Position numbers and translations under genes: made by a program. 64,000 nt of DNA from Oasisia sp. SBJ-2009 (taxonomy: Eukaryota > Annelida > Polychaeta > Sabellida > Siboglinidae): NCBI GenBank assembly GCA_964017155.1, contig OZ024857.1, positions 10,648,862-10,712,861 on the forward strand. Reading direction: 5' to 3'. Below are positions 24,820 to 35,869 of the stretch, in pieces. Position 1 is the stretch's first letter. Every line of letters starts with the position of its first letter. The notes beneath the pieces were generated by a model that did no database searches, was not told the DNA's origin, and worked only from the letters and a program-made list of their open reading frames with translations.

Positions 24820-25755
24820 ACATTAGTGGTGTGTTCTTGCTTTCTCCTCCCTGTGTTTGTGGCTAACTCCTCCACTCACCTGGGCACCCTCCGTTTGACA
24901 AGTCCACACATGTTACCTGTCCAGTAGATAATTCAACTGGGATGTTTGGTATTTAGTGAGGAATATAGCCATATCCTGTTGAAATATGGATTTGGTGCAA
25001 AGGTTATTTTTTGATACTAAGCATTTTCATCTATGCATCCATCACATCAGTATAATATCAAGTGACAATTTTTGTGTGTGTGTGAACCAGTCATTCATTT
25101 ATTTCCAATTTACCAAAATGAATCAATTACTGGGATAACATAAAATGTGGCATAACTGATAACATGTAAAAAGAAAGTGTAAATCCATGAACAGGCAATA
25201 GAACATTGTAAAGTGATGAACATCAGTGTAATCCCGTTATATGATTACAATAAAATATCTTTGTTTTTAAATTCAACTTGAAATAACTTAGAAAGCATGC
25301 ATAATTATTCAGACATCAAGCAACATAGTTATAGATGATATAATTAACTTTACCATGATCAATGTAGAAAATATGAAATTCTGCTGCTTGAACTCCACGT
25401 ACAGCATTTTTAAATACTTTGGACCTCCCAAATTCTCCAATGACACAGACACATTTTGAAGAAGCCTTAATCTACGAACCATCCTTAGTGGCCCACAAGG
25501 TCACATGCAAAATGTCAGCTTGATACATACTAAACATATGGAGATATGTGTTCACAAATAAATATACGAAATACATACATGCAGAGAAAGACTGTTTTAT
25601 AATAGAGAAACAAAATATATATAAACTTCTATTTCTAATTATTTTTTTGTATAAAGACAACAACATTTTAATGCCATAGATACAGAGAATTGTACATGAA
25701 TGTCACATTGGTACACATGACTGGTATATCTAAACAGAATGTGGCAGTTACCTAA
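24820..25755. other. intron, nothing recognised
   Basis: AT-rich, no supported gene or repeat beyond a short gtgtgtgtg run near 25073. Confidence 0.4.
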
Positions 25756-25764
25756 TACACTACA

Positions 25765-25810
25765 ATAACACTTTATTGTCCTGGACTGGGAAATTCATTT
25801 TGCAGCGTTC
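25765..25810 (-). mobile_element. possible retroposon 3' tail
   Basis: On the minus strand it reads gaatttcccagtccaggaca followed by ataaagtgttatt, a pattern typical of LINE 3' ends. No coding remnant is readable in the flanking AT-rich DNA. Confidence 0.35.
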
Positions 25811-26401
25811 GTCATAAAAATACAGGAGTAGAGAACCATATAAAAATATAGATAAATTCATTATTAAAACAGTAGGCCTATGTAAACATTAATTATAATA
25901 AAATACAAGACTAATCTATAATATAATTGTAAATTATAGTTATTAATAAAAAAAAGTGGTCATTCTTACACATATGAAAATAAAAGAAACAAAATACAAC
26001 ATACACACATAATGATTGACATGTTCACGGAAACGTCAGAGGTGTTTATCGCTGAAAAGTCATACAGACATTGGAATGAATGAATCACGGTTCCTATTTG
26101 TCTTAATAAGAACAGTATATATCCATATGTATACAGTGAACTCTAGATGAGCCAGCAGCACCCATCTAACCAGCAAGACCTGATTGAGCCAATGATGGTA
26201 CTGTTGGTGTCTCCCTGCTACCTCATTGGCCCAATGAGTCTGTTCTGGTTCACCTCCTGCAGGTGTTGGTTTGTTAAATCTGGCTGCAATGTCACTTCTC
26301 TAGTGGTCACTGGCCAGTGACACAGATAACACGACGTAAACACATCAGTAAAAATATTAGTGTAGTGGAATCTAAGGATGTGACCCTGTAACTTAAGAAT
26401 A

Positions 26402-26475
26402 TGGATAATAATAATAATAATAAAGTTTATTTCAGACAAGACGTCGTCCATATATATACATAAAATACAATAAAA
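26402..26475 (-). mobile_element. retroposon 3' tail, copy 2 of the family at 11575
   Basis: (AAT)n followed by aaagtttatttcagacaaga, cgtcgtccatatatata and cataaaatacaat, nearly identical to 11575-11645. Orientation is minus, with the microsatellite as the 3' tail. Confidence 0.65.
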
Positions 26476-26479
26476 AAAA

Positions 26480-29400
26480 TATGAGAAGTACAATACATAT
26501 AATATAATCAAAGCAATGATGTGATCAGTGTAAAGATATAAGTGTAAAGTAAAAAAATTATGAATAAATATATCAGGAAATTAATTAAATAAGTTGTTTA
26601 TTGATTAAAAGAAATACAATACAAATGTTATGTGTATAATAGTGACCTCCGGTATGTGTACATACAGCTCTTAAAATGAATATCGGTATGGAGGTAATTA
26701 ATAAAAAGTAGATTATCCGACTGATGAAGACGACATAAAAGACAGTCTTGTTTGGTTCCTTGTGTTGTGTGTGATTCGTTGGTATGTGAAAATGTCATCA
26801 GTTGGCACTTTTCCAAAGGATGCTTCCTAATTTTTTATTAATGTTTATTTTATCTGTATTTTTGTGTGTGAAATTAATTTGTTAATTGAAATAATGTTAT
26901 ATGGAACTGATTATTATGTTTAGTATATTTTTTATTATTTTATTTTATGTTAGTATATATAACAAAGAAATCATTAGTAGATCGTATTATTTATTAGTAA
27001 TTACAACAGGCCTCAACTTCAACACTTAGGATGTCTTCCAGCACATTCATTTGAAGCTGTTGGGCCATTTCAGGTCACCAGTTTTCATAAATTACTGACC
27101 CAATAAACTACTGGTTTCTGTCCGACTGACCACCATCGTGTTTCCAATAACCCAAAAATTCAGATGGGATGACCCGAAAACCTAACCTTTATGTTGATAT
27201 TTCAATTAATGTTCATTTAGTTACATTTTTGCTGTAACTAATGAAATAGCAGTGAGCTGTGACTAAAATTGAGCCATGTGTACTTAATGGTCTATATGCA
27301 CTGCTGAACTCGTAGTTGGTATTCATCTGCATGACTGACATATTGATATTGGCAGTGATAATTAATTATTCAAGAATTAGCCAGTCACTTTTAAAATCTA
27401 CTGGACTAGTGGATAAAAATCATTTATAGCAAGGCCTGTCATAGTTAGCACTGCAATCAGTAGTATAGGTTTTACACATATTTATTAATTATTGTTTTTC
27501 ATAATAAGTATTACTGATTGGGTGTGTTTTGCCACCCATATTGACAAATCAGTTGGAATGCATTCAATACTGTACTGTTACAAATGTTTGTTTTTCATCA
27601 GTAACTTCAGTTTACTAATTATTAAGAAATATATTTCAATGAACAAATTAATTTATAAAACAAAAAATTATGATACAAACATTATAAAAAGGATGGTAGG
27701 TGAAATGATCTGTTTTTGCCTGTTTGTGAAATGGTCATTTCTAACGTGTCCCCTAGCTCACTGTCCCTGATTTGTTGTCACTCAGGTGTGTAGAATATTA
27801 GTAGTGCACAATAAACTGCACTTGACAATTTCCAGGAATTCCGCCAACATTCATGTGCCCGTGAACTCTGGAAAAGAGTACATGTAGTTATAGATTCACC
27901 ATTTGGAAACATTCACGTGCTCACTCAGCTGCATTGGAGCAAGCCTTTTGATGTTTGTTTCTTTTAAATGTATCATTAGTGCAATAATTAATCAGTCATT
28001 TTCTGTAAATAATATGGTATTGAAACAATACTCAGTGTAATTGTGTCACACAGCACAGCACAGCTGATTTGATTTGAGCACATGCCTAAGTCTGTAGAAC
28101 TAGAATAACTAATTCCTACACACAGTGCCCAAGAGAGTTGTGCTGTGGCTTCACGGTTGAGTGGCTTCACGGTGGAGTGCCTTTGCTGCACCAAGCAGGC
28201 AGTTTGTATGCCAGGACTGTTGTTGCTGATTTCACACATGCACATAATCTGTTGTGAAATATTTGACAGCTGAAATGAACTGTTTATATCATAAGAAATG
28301 CAAAGAAGTAAACACTTGCCTGTATGTCATTCTATATCTGTAGTATATAAATCTCACTGCCACTCAGACTCCAGGTTAAAATGTCCAGATAGAAACTGTA
28401 TAGGTTCTGGTGATGTTAGGCTTCACCATTACATATAAATTCATGCATTGCAATCTTTGTTAATGGTTTCTATTTATTTTAATCAAATTGTAAGAATACT
28501 TCAGTATTTTAACCAATGCAAATAGTATACATAAAACACATTTGTAGTCCTTAATGAATAATAATGATAAAACTAAATATACTTCTTTTTACAGACCTTT
28601 TTGTTTTAAGTTGCTTGAAATACTTTATTATCAGAAAAAAAACAAGTATACAATAATGTTTTTAAAACATGCGCATGTCCATGCTTTAGTTAGCAAACCT
28701 GGATACAGGTAGGATTTATAAACACTAAAAATATACTATCATTCGCTGTAATATTATGTAGGCCTAGTTCATGTAATGCAATCATTGTCTACATCAAATT
28801 ATAGGTATACAATACTATTTGACACAATTTGGCATATTTTCAGTCAATTTGTTTGTAGATCATTAGCTAATTGTGATGTGAGTGACAAAATCATGACTCT
28901 GATTGCATGAATATAATGCTAATGATGTAAACAAATCTTGCACAAGGAAAATGTATGTATGATAATTGCCGAGGTAATAATATATTCACTATTACACTAA
29001 TGACAAAAACTTGGCAACAGATGATTTTTTGACAAATAAAAACAATCATTATTTACTAAATCATGCCACTATATTAGCAGAAACTGACAGTCTCCTCTAA
29101 TGTAGTATCACATGTTTAATCAGTACATATAAGCAGAATAATAGATGGTAACTTTGTCATTGGCGACAGGGACTTTCACTTGGGCAGTATCACTATTAGA
29201 TTGATGGTTTTTGTTGTTTTTGTTGCACGTAACAATTTCCACACAAAAAACATTCAGTGATATCAGACATGTGGAAATATATGCAGTACACTGTGCTATG
29301 GCTTGGCTGTGAGCTTGACTACAACATATGTAGCCATATATTATGCATCAGCATGTGTACAGTTGCAAACCTCAAGCCACTAAGATATTTGTTTAATTTT

Positions 29401-29600
29401 TTGTTGTTGAGTTGAGTGTATGTTCACTGCACTTGCATTTATGAGTCACGTTCTGTGTATAATATATTCCATTTAATACTGACAGATTACCCTGATCCTT
29501 TGACTACTGAACATATGCATTGCATCAAATATCAAATTGCCATCAGTGCTGTGTGCAGTGATTTCTTTGCTCATGCTGCCACCTGGTGAATGAGATACTA
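26480..29600. other. intron, nothing firm
   Basis: Very AT-rich. No exon, RNA gene or tandem repeat is supported. A CTCF-like word lies near the end at 29575-29588. Confidence 0.4.
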
Positions 29601-29611
29601 ACAACGCATTT

Positions 29612-29690
29612 CCTCACCTGGTGGATAGAGTATGCATTCTGTTCTCTGGTTGTCTGAGGTTCCAATCATTATTAGGATGGCTGGATATGG
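29612..29690 (+). mobile_element. tRNA-like SINE head (fragment)
   Basis: The stretch ctggtggatagagtatgcat resembles a tRNA A-box region and gaggttccaatc a B-box, starting about 37 bases apart as in tRNAs and tRNA-derived SINEs. The acceptor stem is absent and the following body is not recognised. It most likely marks an old SINE insertion. Confidence 0.4.
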
Positions 29691-30372
29691 AAGTCAGTTT
29701 TTTGTAAGAGGGCCTATTTTGAATTTGAGGACTTCCACCCTTTTATTATAGTATTGTGTGACATTTCCATGGTAACTGAGTTAGACTTGCATCGGTACTA
29801 ATTTCTATGCTAGGCAGATAAATGTGATTGTTAAATACATTTTTAATGACGCAAACCCTTGTATACTATTGAATAGATGCAGGCCATTTACTAAAACAAA
29901 ATGGTCAAATTAAAATGTTCAGCTTGTACTTTCAAATATCTACTATAGAATATTCCTAATTCCCTGATATTAAAAAATTATGTTTACCAAAATAAGTTTA
30001 CAGTCTTATCATTGATAGCTCATGAAGTTCACACATGGACATTTCCCCACCTGTTTCTGGCATCAAATCAACACTGACCGCCTGGTAATGTAAGCTATGA
30101 TGTAGACTAAGACATCTGAAGTAATTTCTAGTACAGTAGTAGTAGCTGTAGTATAGGTCAATATTCAGATAACAAACTCAGTCTAGGGCACTCTGTTGAA
30201 TCCAGACAGTTTTATCCACCCAACTCAGCTTTACCACGCAATGGAATCAGTGAATACGTGTCTACAAATTGTCTTCTTGGTCACTTATGAAAGTCATATT
30301 GATTCCCAACATTACTGACAGCTGCCTAGTGTATTGCATAAGAAATTTCCTTTACTTTTGCTCTCACTCCAG

Positions 30373-30544
30373 ACTCTCCGAAGACACTGACCATCCTGAA
30401 GCGATCAAAGATGTCGCCGGTGGGACAGACCGACCACATCTCTAGAACTCTGAGTCTAGACTCAATCGACAGCATGACACTTAACGACACCGACGGCTTG
30501 CCTGCCATCGACACAGTTGAGGCGACACACACCTGCATGCTCAG
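30373..30544 (+). CDS. PDE1: PDE1 exon upstream of the calmodulin-domain exon
   Basis: Acceptor ttgctctcactccag| and donor catgctcag|gtatga bound 172 bases, entering in phase 1 and leaving in phase 2. It encodes Asp plus SPKTLTILKRSKMSPVG..., a Ser/Thr-rich stretch containing SRTLSLDSIDSM (basic-directed kinase-site-like), an acidic part (LNDTDGLPAIDTVEATH) and TCML, whose last two bases join the next exon to make Arg. Across the junction this gives TCMLRLRQILKNL, aligning with the region of vertebrate PDE1 where a calmodulin-binding helix runs into the N-terminal domain. The Met at 30411 could serve as an internal start. Confidence 0.8.
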
Positions 30545-30589
30545 GTATGATTGTCACGCATTCAAAAGAAGTGTTGTCAAAGGAACTAC

Positions 30590-31086
30590 TTCGCCAAAAA
30601 ACTAAGAACATTTAATGTGTATCGGACAATAACTAATCTCTTCTATAAATCTATGGTCCAGTCAGTCCTATGCTACTGTCTAACTTGTTAGAGTGCTGCT
30701 AGATCATATAGTACGGTCAGCCAGCAAAACCACTGGCATGACACTCCCTACAGTGGATGAACTCTACGAAACATATATGATTAAAAAAACAAGGGACATC
30801 TTAAAGGACACTTCTCACTCATTGCAGGAATTCTACTGTGTTGCACAATCTGGTTGTAGGTACATTTCCGAAAGAACACACATGAACTGTTATTGAAACA
30901 CATTTCTTCCAACTTCTGTTAGGCTGCTAAACGCGAAATCAGGGAGGGGGAAATGATCGGGGAGGGTGGGGGGGATACAATGGGGCGCACTACTATTATA
31001 AGCATTGTCAATTCTAATGTCGTTGTGTTATGTTGTGTTATGTGAATATATACCACAAGAATTTCCTCTTTGGGGGACTACTAAAG
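30590..31086 (+). pseudogene. LINE remnant (3' end of the reverse-transcriptase ORF and 3' UTR)
   Basis: Starting about 46 bases after the PDE1 donor, frames read LRTFNVYRTITNLFYKSM, then SVLCYC, and in another frame KTRDILKDTSHSLQEF and FLPTSVRLLNAKS. These are the ordered landmarks found downstream of the reverse transcriptase domain in L2/CR1/Rex1-like LINEs. Stops and frameshifts show it is dead. The 3' UTR ends atttcctctttgggggacta, typical of such elements, and runs into an (ATTGT)n tail. It is 5'-truncated. Confidence 0.75.
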
Positions 31087-31191
31087 GTTATTGTATTGTA
31101 TTGTATTGTATTGTATTGTATTGTATTGTATTGTATTGTATTGTATTGTATTGTATTGTATTGTATTGTATTGTATTGTATTGTATTGTAT
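31087..31191 (+). repeat. pentanucleotide (ATTGT)n tail of the LINE, about 21 copies
   Basis: Perfect ttgta/attgt repeats follow directly on the LINE 3' UTR. This looks like the element's own 3' microsatellite tail, later expanded. Open frames on both strands here are artefacts. Confidence 0.95.
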
Positions 31192-31478
31192 ATTCAAAGA
31201 TAGGGGTTTTAAAAATGTAGCCAATTTGTAGATTGTATCCCAATGGAGACAGGAAGCAAATGAACATATGGAGAGGTGTGGCTTCTGAGGATTTAGATGC
31301 AAAAATGTTCTTATTATTATTATCTGGACATTGGCATCGGGGAAGAGATACTGTGAAACTGTCCCCAGAATTAGCATATTAATTGATACATTTTATTTGA
31401 TGTCGAACTTCTTTATGACAGATAATTTTTTTTAAATAAACAAATAAGTAAATTAAAAGTGTAATTCTGTGTGAACAG

Positions 31479-31592
31479 ACTGCGTCAGATCCTGAAGAAC
31501 CTGTCGTCTGGGGAGGTCAAGTCAGAAGTACTCATCAAGAACCTCGAGTACACGGCCTCGGTCCTAGAGAAAGTCTACACTGAAGAGACCAG
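31479..31592 (+). CDS. PDE1: PDE1 exon encoding the PDE1 N-terminal (calmodulin-associated) domain
   Basis: Acceptor tctgtgtgaacag| and donor gaagagaccag|gttagt bound 114 bases, phase 2 to phase 2. It encodes RLRQILKNLSSGEV then KNLEYTASVLEKVYTEETR. This matches the conserved start of metazoan PDE1 enzymes (PDEase_I_N family): RL...LVKQL..GEV, then K(K)N(L/I)EYAASVLEAVY.DETR, with roughly half or more of positions identical from memory of the family. PDE1 hydrolyses cAMP and cGMP in the cytoplasm and is activated by Ca2+/calmodulin through sites in and before this domain. The catalytic domain is not encoded in the window and is expected further 3'. Confidence 0.93.
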
Positions 31593-31688
31593 GTTAGTTA
31601 CCCTAAATTTGTTTTATTTTATATTGTATTTATATATATCATATGTTAAGTTAAGCGCTATATCATTGCTTACAGCTGCTGCAAGGAT

Positions 31689-31975
31689 ATGCGTCCATGG
31701 TGTCACCCTGTCAGGCCATGCGTCCATGGTGTCACCCTGTCAGGCCATGCGTCCATGGTGTCACCCTGTCAGGCCAGGCTTCCATGGTGTCACCCTGTCA
31801 GGCCATGCATCCATGGTGTCACCCTGTCAGGCCATGCTTCCATGGTGTCACCCTGTCAGGCCATGCCTCCATGGTGTCACCCTGTCAGGCCATGCGTCCA
31901 TGGTGTCACCCTGTCAGGCCATGCGTCCATGGTGTCACCCTGTCAGGCCATGCGTCCATGGTGTCACCCTCCATT
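31689..31975 (+). repeat. 29-bp minisatellite, about 10 copies
   Basis: The unit is ccatggtgtcaccctgtcag followed by gccatgcgt, with variants at the last bases. It is stop-free in all three + frames, so overlapping open frames appear in each; these are artefacts. It lies about 95 bases inside the intron after the 31479 exon. Confidence 0.96.
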
Positions 31976-31997
31976 CAGTGTGACCATGCCCTGTCTA

Positions 31998-32055
31998 CCC
32001 CACCCCCCACCCCCCACCCCCCACCCCCCACCCCCACCCCCCACCCCCCACCCTC
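31998..32055 (+). repeat. (CCACCCC)n low-complexity tract
   Basis: C-rich run built of ccacccc and cccccac units, directly following the 29-bp array. Confidence 0.9.
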
Positions 32056-32099
32056 TGTCTTCATCCTCACCATTCCTCCAGCCTGAGTTTCATCTAAGT

Positions 32100-33235
32100 G
32101 ATGTGTGTCCAGTGTTGACACGGTCAGCATTGACATGGTCAGCAGTAGCATTGCATCCATATTAGTACTGCCCAAAGTATAGAAAAACTGAGACAAATAA
32201 ATTACACATTAAATAAGTCTGGTGTAGAAATTACATTTGTCACCTTCTGGCCAGCCTCAATACGTTACTCATCATAATATATCACTACAGTCCTCCATTT
32301 TGGCGAGCATCATCGAATTATGACCAAATATGTCAATTTGTCTGTAGACCTGCAATGCATCTTAAAAAAAAATCAATGTCAATTTCATTAATAACTTCAT
32401 AATTAGCTCAGTCAGCTAAATGGAAAAGCTACTCCCATAGGGACTACCAGGTAGTGTCAGCCAAACGTTTCCCATCCCCAGGCATATATACTCGCCTAGG
32501 GTGAGCATTTAAAGGTCGACCTACGCAATAAGCTAATTGTAGTTAAGACTAAAACAATGCTTTACTGTAATGTGGACTTGTCAATTATCTCAGTAATCAC
32601 ATTCTGTAATATTTACAATTTTAATTCACTTTCTGAAATTTTAATAATGAAATCAATTGTTTGAAAAAAAATCAATTGTATGTAATATATTGGCAATGAA
32701 TTCATATCCATTGTGTTCTAATAACTCTATTGAAAATATTTTTTTTGTAATTAGCTTAATCATTTTTGATTACTTAATAATTTCTGTGCACTTAAAGCTT
32801 TTTATTTGAATATTTCATTGATAATTTTTAATTAGCAAATTATATAGATATATATAGGTTTTTATATTTGAATTTTAAAGATAGTTTGTATTTTGCATTT
32901 GTAAGTTTTAATTTTGCATATTTTAGAAATACACTACCTGGTAGTTAAGCTTTTTAATATATGAACTAGGAAAGACTAATGGCTGAAAAGGACATTAAAT
33001 ATTTGTATTATTATTATTAGTATAGTGTTATAATCATTGTAATTTACAATGGAATTTGTAACCACACCCATTGTTGACAGTATATGTTAGTCTTCCCTCT
33101 CATTATGTAAATGCCTCTCCCTCCCCTCCTCCCCACCTTGGGAATATCCCTGCTTCCTCCGGATCAAGTCAGCGGGTTGGGCCGCTGCATGTGGGCTGGC
33201 CCATGGGCTGACAGCATCAGTAAATAGACAGTCGA
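32100..33235. other. intron, nothing firm
   Basis: AT-rich. A tRNA A-box-like word (tagctcagtcagctaaatgg) at about 32405 has no matching B-box. No supported exon. Confidence 0.4.
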
Positions 33236-33382
33236 ATGAATGGGTCGATTATGATGAATGTCGCAGCTGCCATTAGATGTCAGTGGCTGGGAGAGCGTGA
33301 TGATGAGTGAGTGACGGAGAGCGCGGTGGTCGACTTGACGACTTGACGCTTTCCCTGGTGTGTGCGTGTCACCGAGGGATAG
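33236..33382 (+). promoter_or_regulatory. CpG-richer leader of candidate first exon 1C
   Basis: A GC- and CpG-rich island of about 300 bases (33236-33530) in otherwise AT-rich intron surrounds the candidate start codon at 33383. It contains gagcgcggtggtcgacttg and cgtcgtcgtgtc-like words. A short upstream frame (ATG near 33301, ending at a TGA within a few codons) precedes the start. Confidence 0.3.
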
Positions 33383-33432
33383 ATGAGTGACAGGGAGAAG
33401 CCACGTGGCGATCGAGAACCATCTCCAGACAG
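33383..33432 (+). CDS. candidate alternative first exon 1C of PDE1
   Basis: ATG 33383 opens 16 codons plus two bases, MSDREKPRGDREPSPD, ending at a strong donor (ccagacag|gtaagc) in phase 2. Exons following the calmodulin-domain exon must be entered in phase 2, so this exon can be spliced to the acceptor at 35197, or directly to the next constitutive exon, completing an Arg codon. Such a transcript would encode a PDE1 without the residues of exons 24775-31592, so probably with altered calmodulin control. There is no homology evidence; the call rests on start codon, donor strength, phase and CpG context. Confidence 0.4.
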
Positions 33433-33839
33433 GTAAGCCAGCGCCGTCGTCGTGTCCCGGAGTGTCGGCTTCCTGGCGACAAAGTCACGGTCGGTCGGTG
33501 TAGACTTACACTGACCAGCCATGGTCAGCTAACTGACCACGGGTTAATCAATACTGACACAAGTCGGTGTCCACTGCTCAATAAGCCTCGTCGATGGTGG
33601 CTCGTTTCAGGCCTGCGATGCGGGCTGCTAGTGTGTGTACTTGTGTCTGTTGATCTCTGTAGCATGTAGTTAATTATCCAGCTTTCACTGCAATTTGTTG
33701 CCATGTTTCTGGCAGCTGGGGTCCCAGTGGTTTACCAGTTTGGCATCGTCGATTTTGGACTCTCTGTAGTTAGTACTGTTTATGTTGTTGTTTTCTTCCA
33801 CTTATAGTTTCTTATATAGACATGTCTCAACCTGTGTGG

Positions 33840-34250
33840 CTGTAAATGTGTATAGGTGGGTAGCAGGGCATATAGGACTCCCACCCCCCGATACTGGCGA
33901 ATAGGTGTGGATATCTATTGAATAACTGTGAAATATTAATAATTGTTGTGAACATATGTTGACTAGTTGATGACATCACCAAAATAGTCATGCACATCTG
34001 CGAAATAGTTGTGGGCATCTGCTAAGTAGTTGTTTGTAGCAGAAGGTATCTGATAAGTTGTATGTAGGTAACGAGACATCTTATTAATGGCACTATGTCA
34101 GGTGACAGTTGTGTGTAACTGCAGACATCTAGTGAATATATATACACAAGTGTTGACATATGTTAAATAACTGTGTAGCTGTTGACATCTGGTGAATAGT
34201 TGTGTGTAACTATGGACGTGTTAAATATACGAAAGTGTGTAGCAGTGGGC
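33840..34250 (+). repeat. degenerate repeat of about 30-45 bp leading into the 9-bp array
   Basis: Words such as gacatctggtgaatagttgt, acatctgc(g/t)aa(a/g)tagtt and gtgtgtaactgcagacatct recur with many changes. They appear to be an old, decayed minisatellite next to the younger 9-bp array. Confidence 0.6.
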
Positions 34251-34254
34251 TTGT

Positions 34255-35043
34255 TACTTGTGTTACTTGTGTGACTTGTGTGACTTGTGTGACTTGTGTG
34301 ACTTGTGTGACTTGTGTGACTTGTGTGACTTGTGTGACTTGTGTTACTTGTGTTACTTGTGTTACTTGTGTTACTTGTGTTACTTGTGTTACTTGTGTGA
34401 CTTGTGTGACTTGTGTGACTTGTGTGACTTGTGTGACTTGTGTTACTTGTGTTACTTGTGTGACTTGTGTGACTTGTGTGACTTGTGTGACTTGTGTGAC
34501 TTGTGTGACTTGTGTTACTTGTGTTACTTGTGTGACTTGTGTGACTTGTGTGACTTGTGTGACTTGTGTGACTTGTGTTACTTGTGTTACTTGTGTTACT
34601 TGTGTTACTTGTGTGACTTGTGTGACTTGTGTTACTTGTGTTACTTGTGTTACTTGTGTTACTTGTGTTACTTGTGTTACTTGTTTGACTTGTGTTACTT
34701 GTGTTACTTGTGTTACTTGTGTTACTTGTGTTACTTGTGTGACTTGTGTGACTTGTGTGACTTGTGTGACTTGTGTGACTTGTGTGACTTGTGTGACTTG
34801 TGTGACTTGTGTGACTTGTGTGACTTGTGTGACTTGTGTGACTTGTGTGACTTGTGTGACTTGTGTGACTTGTGTGACTTGTGTGACTTGTGTGACTTGT
34901 GTGACTTGTGTGACTTGTGTGACTTGTGTGACTTGTGTGACTTGTGTGACTTGTGTGACTTGTGTGACTTGTGTTACTTGTGTTACTTGTGTTACTTGTG
35001 TTACTTGTGTTACTTGTGTTACTTGTGTTACTTGTGTTACTTA
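34255..35043 (+). repeat. 9-bp minisatellite (tgtgacttg / tgttacttg), about 88 copies
   Basis: Almost perfect array of a 9-base unit with one variable base giving two alleles, gtgac and gttac, arranged in runs, plus a single tttgac unit near 34684. A run of about 26 identical gtgac units lies at about 34738-34972 and eight gttac units close the array. The unit length is a multiple of 3, so two + frames stay open for about 280 codons (Val-Thr-Cys and Cys-Asp/Tyr-Leu repeats). This is not a gene. Confidence 0.97.
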
Positions 35044-35196
35044 TATGTAATAGTCATGGAGATGAACTATTGTGTGTACCTGTGGAATGGATGGATATCT
35101 GGCGAGTGGTGATGTAGATTTCATGTTTTACTGTCAAACTGAACCTATCGTGGTGTGATTCCGTTGCTGTCATGTGCATGCTGTTGTTACACACAG

Positions 35197-35355
35197 GCCA
35201 TGTGGGGCTGGTGTTCAGTCCGACAGTGCGTTTGAGGACTCAGGTAAATCGGAATCTGACACCGAGCACAGTCCGAGCAGTAAGGGATCGCCGCTACTCA
35301 AAATACCACCAGTGGTGCCATCTGTCAGGACTTTGCCAAGAATTCGCCGCGGAAG
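35197..35355 (+). CDS. candidate Ser-rich cassette exon of PDE1 (159 nt, phase 2-2)
   Basis: A good acceptor (gctgttgttacacacag|) is followed by an open frame in the phase required after 31592 or 33432. It encodes the end of an Arg codon, then PCGAGVQSDSAFEDSG, KSESDTEHSPSSKG and PLLKIPPVVPSVRTLPRIRR: acidic/Ser-rich, then Pro/basic. A donor at ggaag|gttgtc (35355) makes it 159 bases and symmetric, so inclusion keeps frame. That donor is weak. A stronger one at 35243 (actcag|gtaaat) would leave phase 1 and break frame with the core exons. Without splicing the frame stops at 35405-35407, giving a truncated protein. Not part of the canonical PDE1 alignment as I know it. Confidence 0.45.
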
Positions 35356-35814
35356 GTTGTCGAATTGTTTTATGACGCACCGTACTAACCACGCATGTGT
35401 GATGTGATGTGATGTGATGTGATGACGTCACCGTTTGTTTGAAGTGTACACCACTCACTGGACCTGTTTATTTGCTCTATGAACTAACCTTGCGGTCCTC
35501 TTTGTTTCACGTTGCAGACCGCGAATTCTTTATCGGTTCCATTTTATCTTGATTCACAGAAGCATTCTTGCTCGCTCTTATATTATAAACAGTGGCAGGT
35601 TTTCATATATATTTTTAAGGTGAGGCAGGGTTGAGGTAGACGCATGTACACTGGCATTTCATTGTCATCTCACAGTCACATAATGCAAGGTTTGAGGCAT
35701 AATATTTCACGACATTTGTAAACTGTACATTTTCAGGGGAATGAATTTGTGTGATAAGAAAATTGAAAGTTAAATTACGGAATATTGAAAAAACTCAATA
35801 ATAGAGCTATAAGA

Positions 35815-35869
35815 TGCAAGGGTCCTACCTAACAATATTATTTTTAACTTGTTTCGTAGGACCCTTGCA
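35815..35869. repeat. 14-bp perfect inverted repeat at the 5' edge of a LINE fragment
   Basis: tgcaagggtcctac (35815-35828) and gtaggacccttgca (35856-35869) are exact reverse complements around a 27-base AT-rich loop. The right arm abuts the LINE coding remnant. Confidence 0.9.

Noticed and set aside
32400..32460. tRNA-like SINE head
   Set aside because: A-box-like word present but no B-box or SINE body recognised.
34202..35112. Cys-rich repeat 'proteins' of about 280 residues
   Set aside because: 9-bp minisatellite with a unit length divisible by 3. No splice or start context, and the variation changes codons freely.
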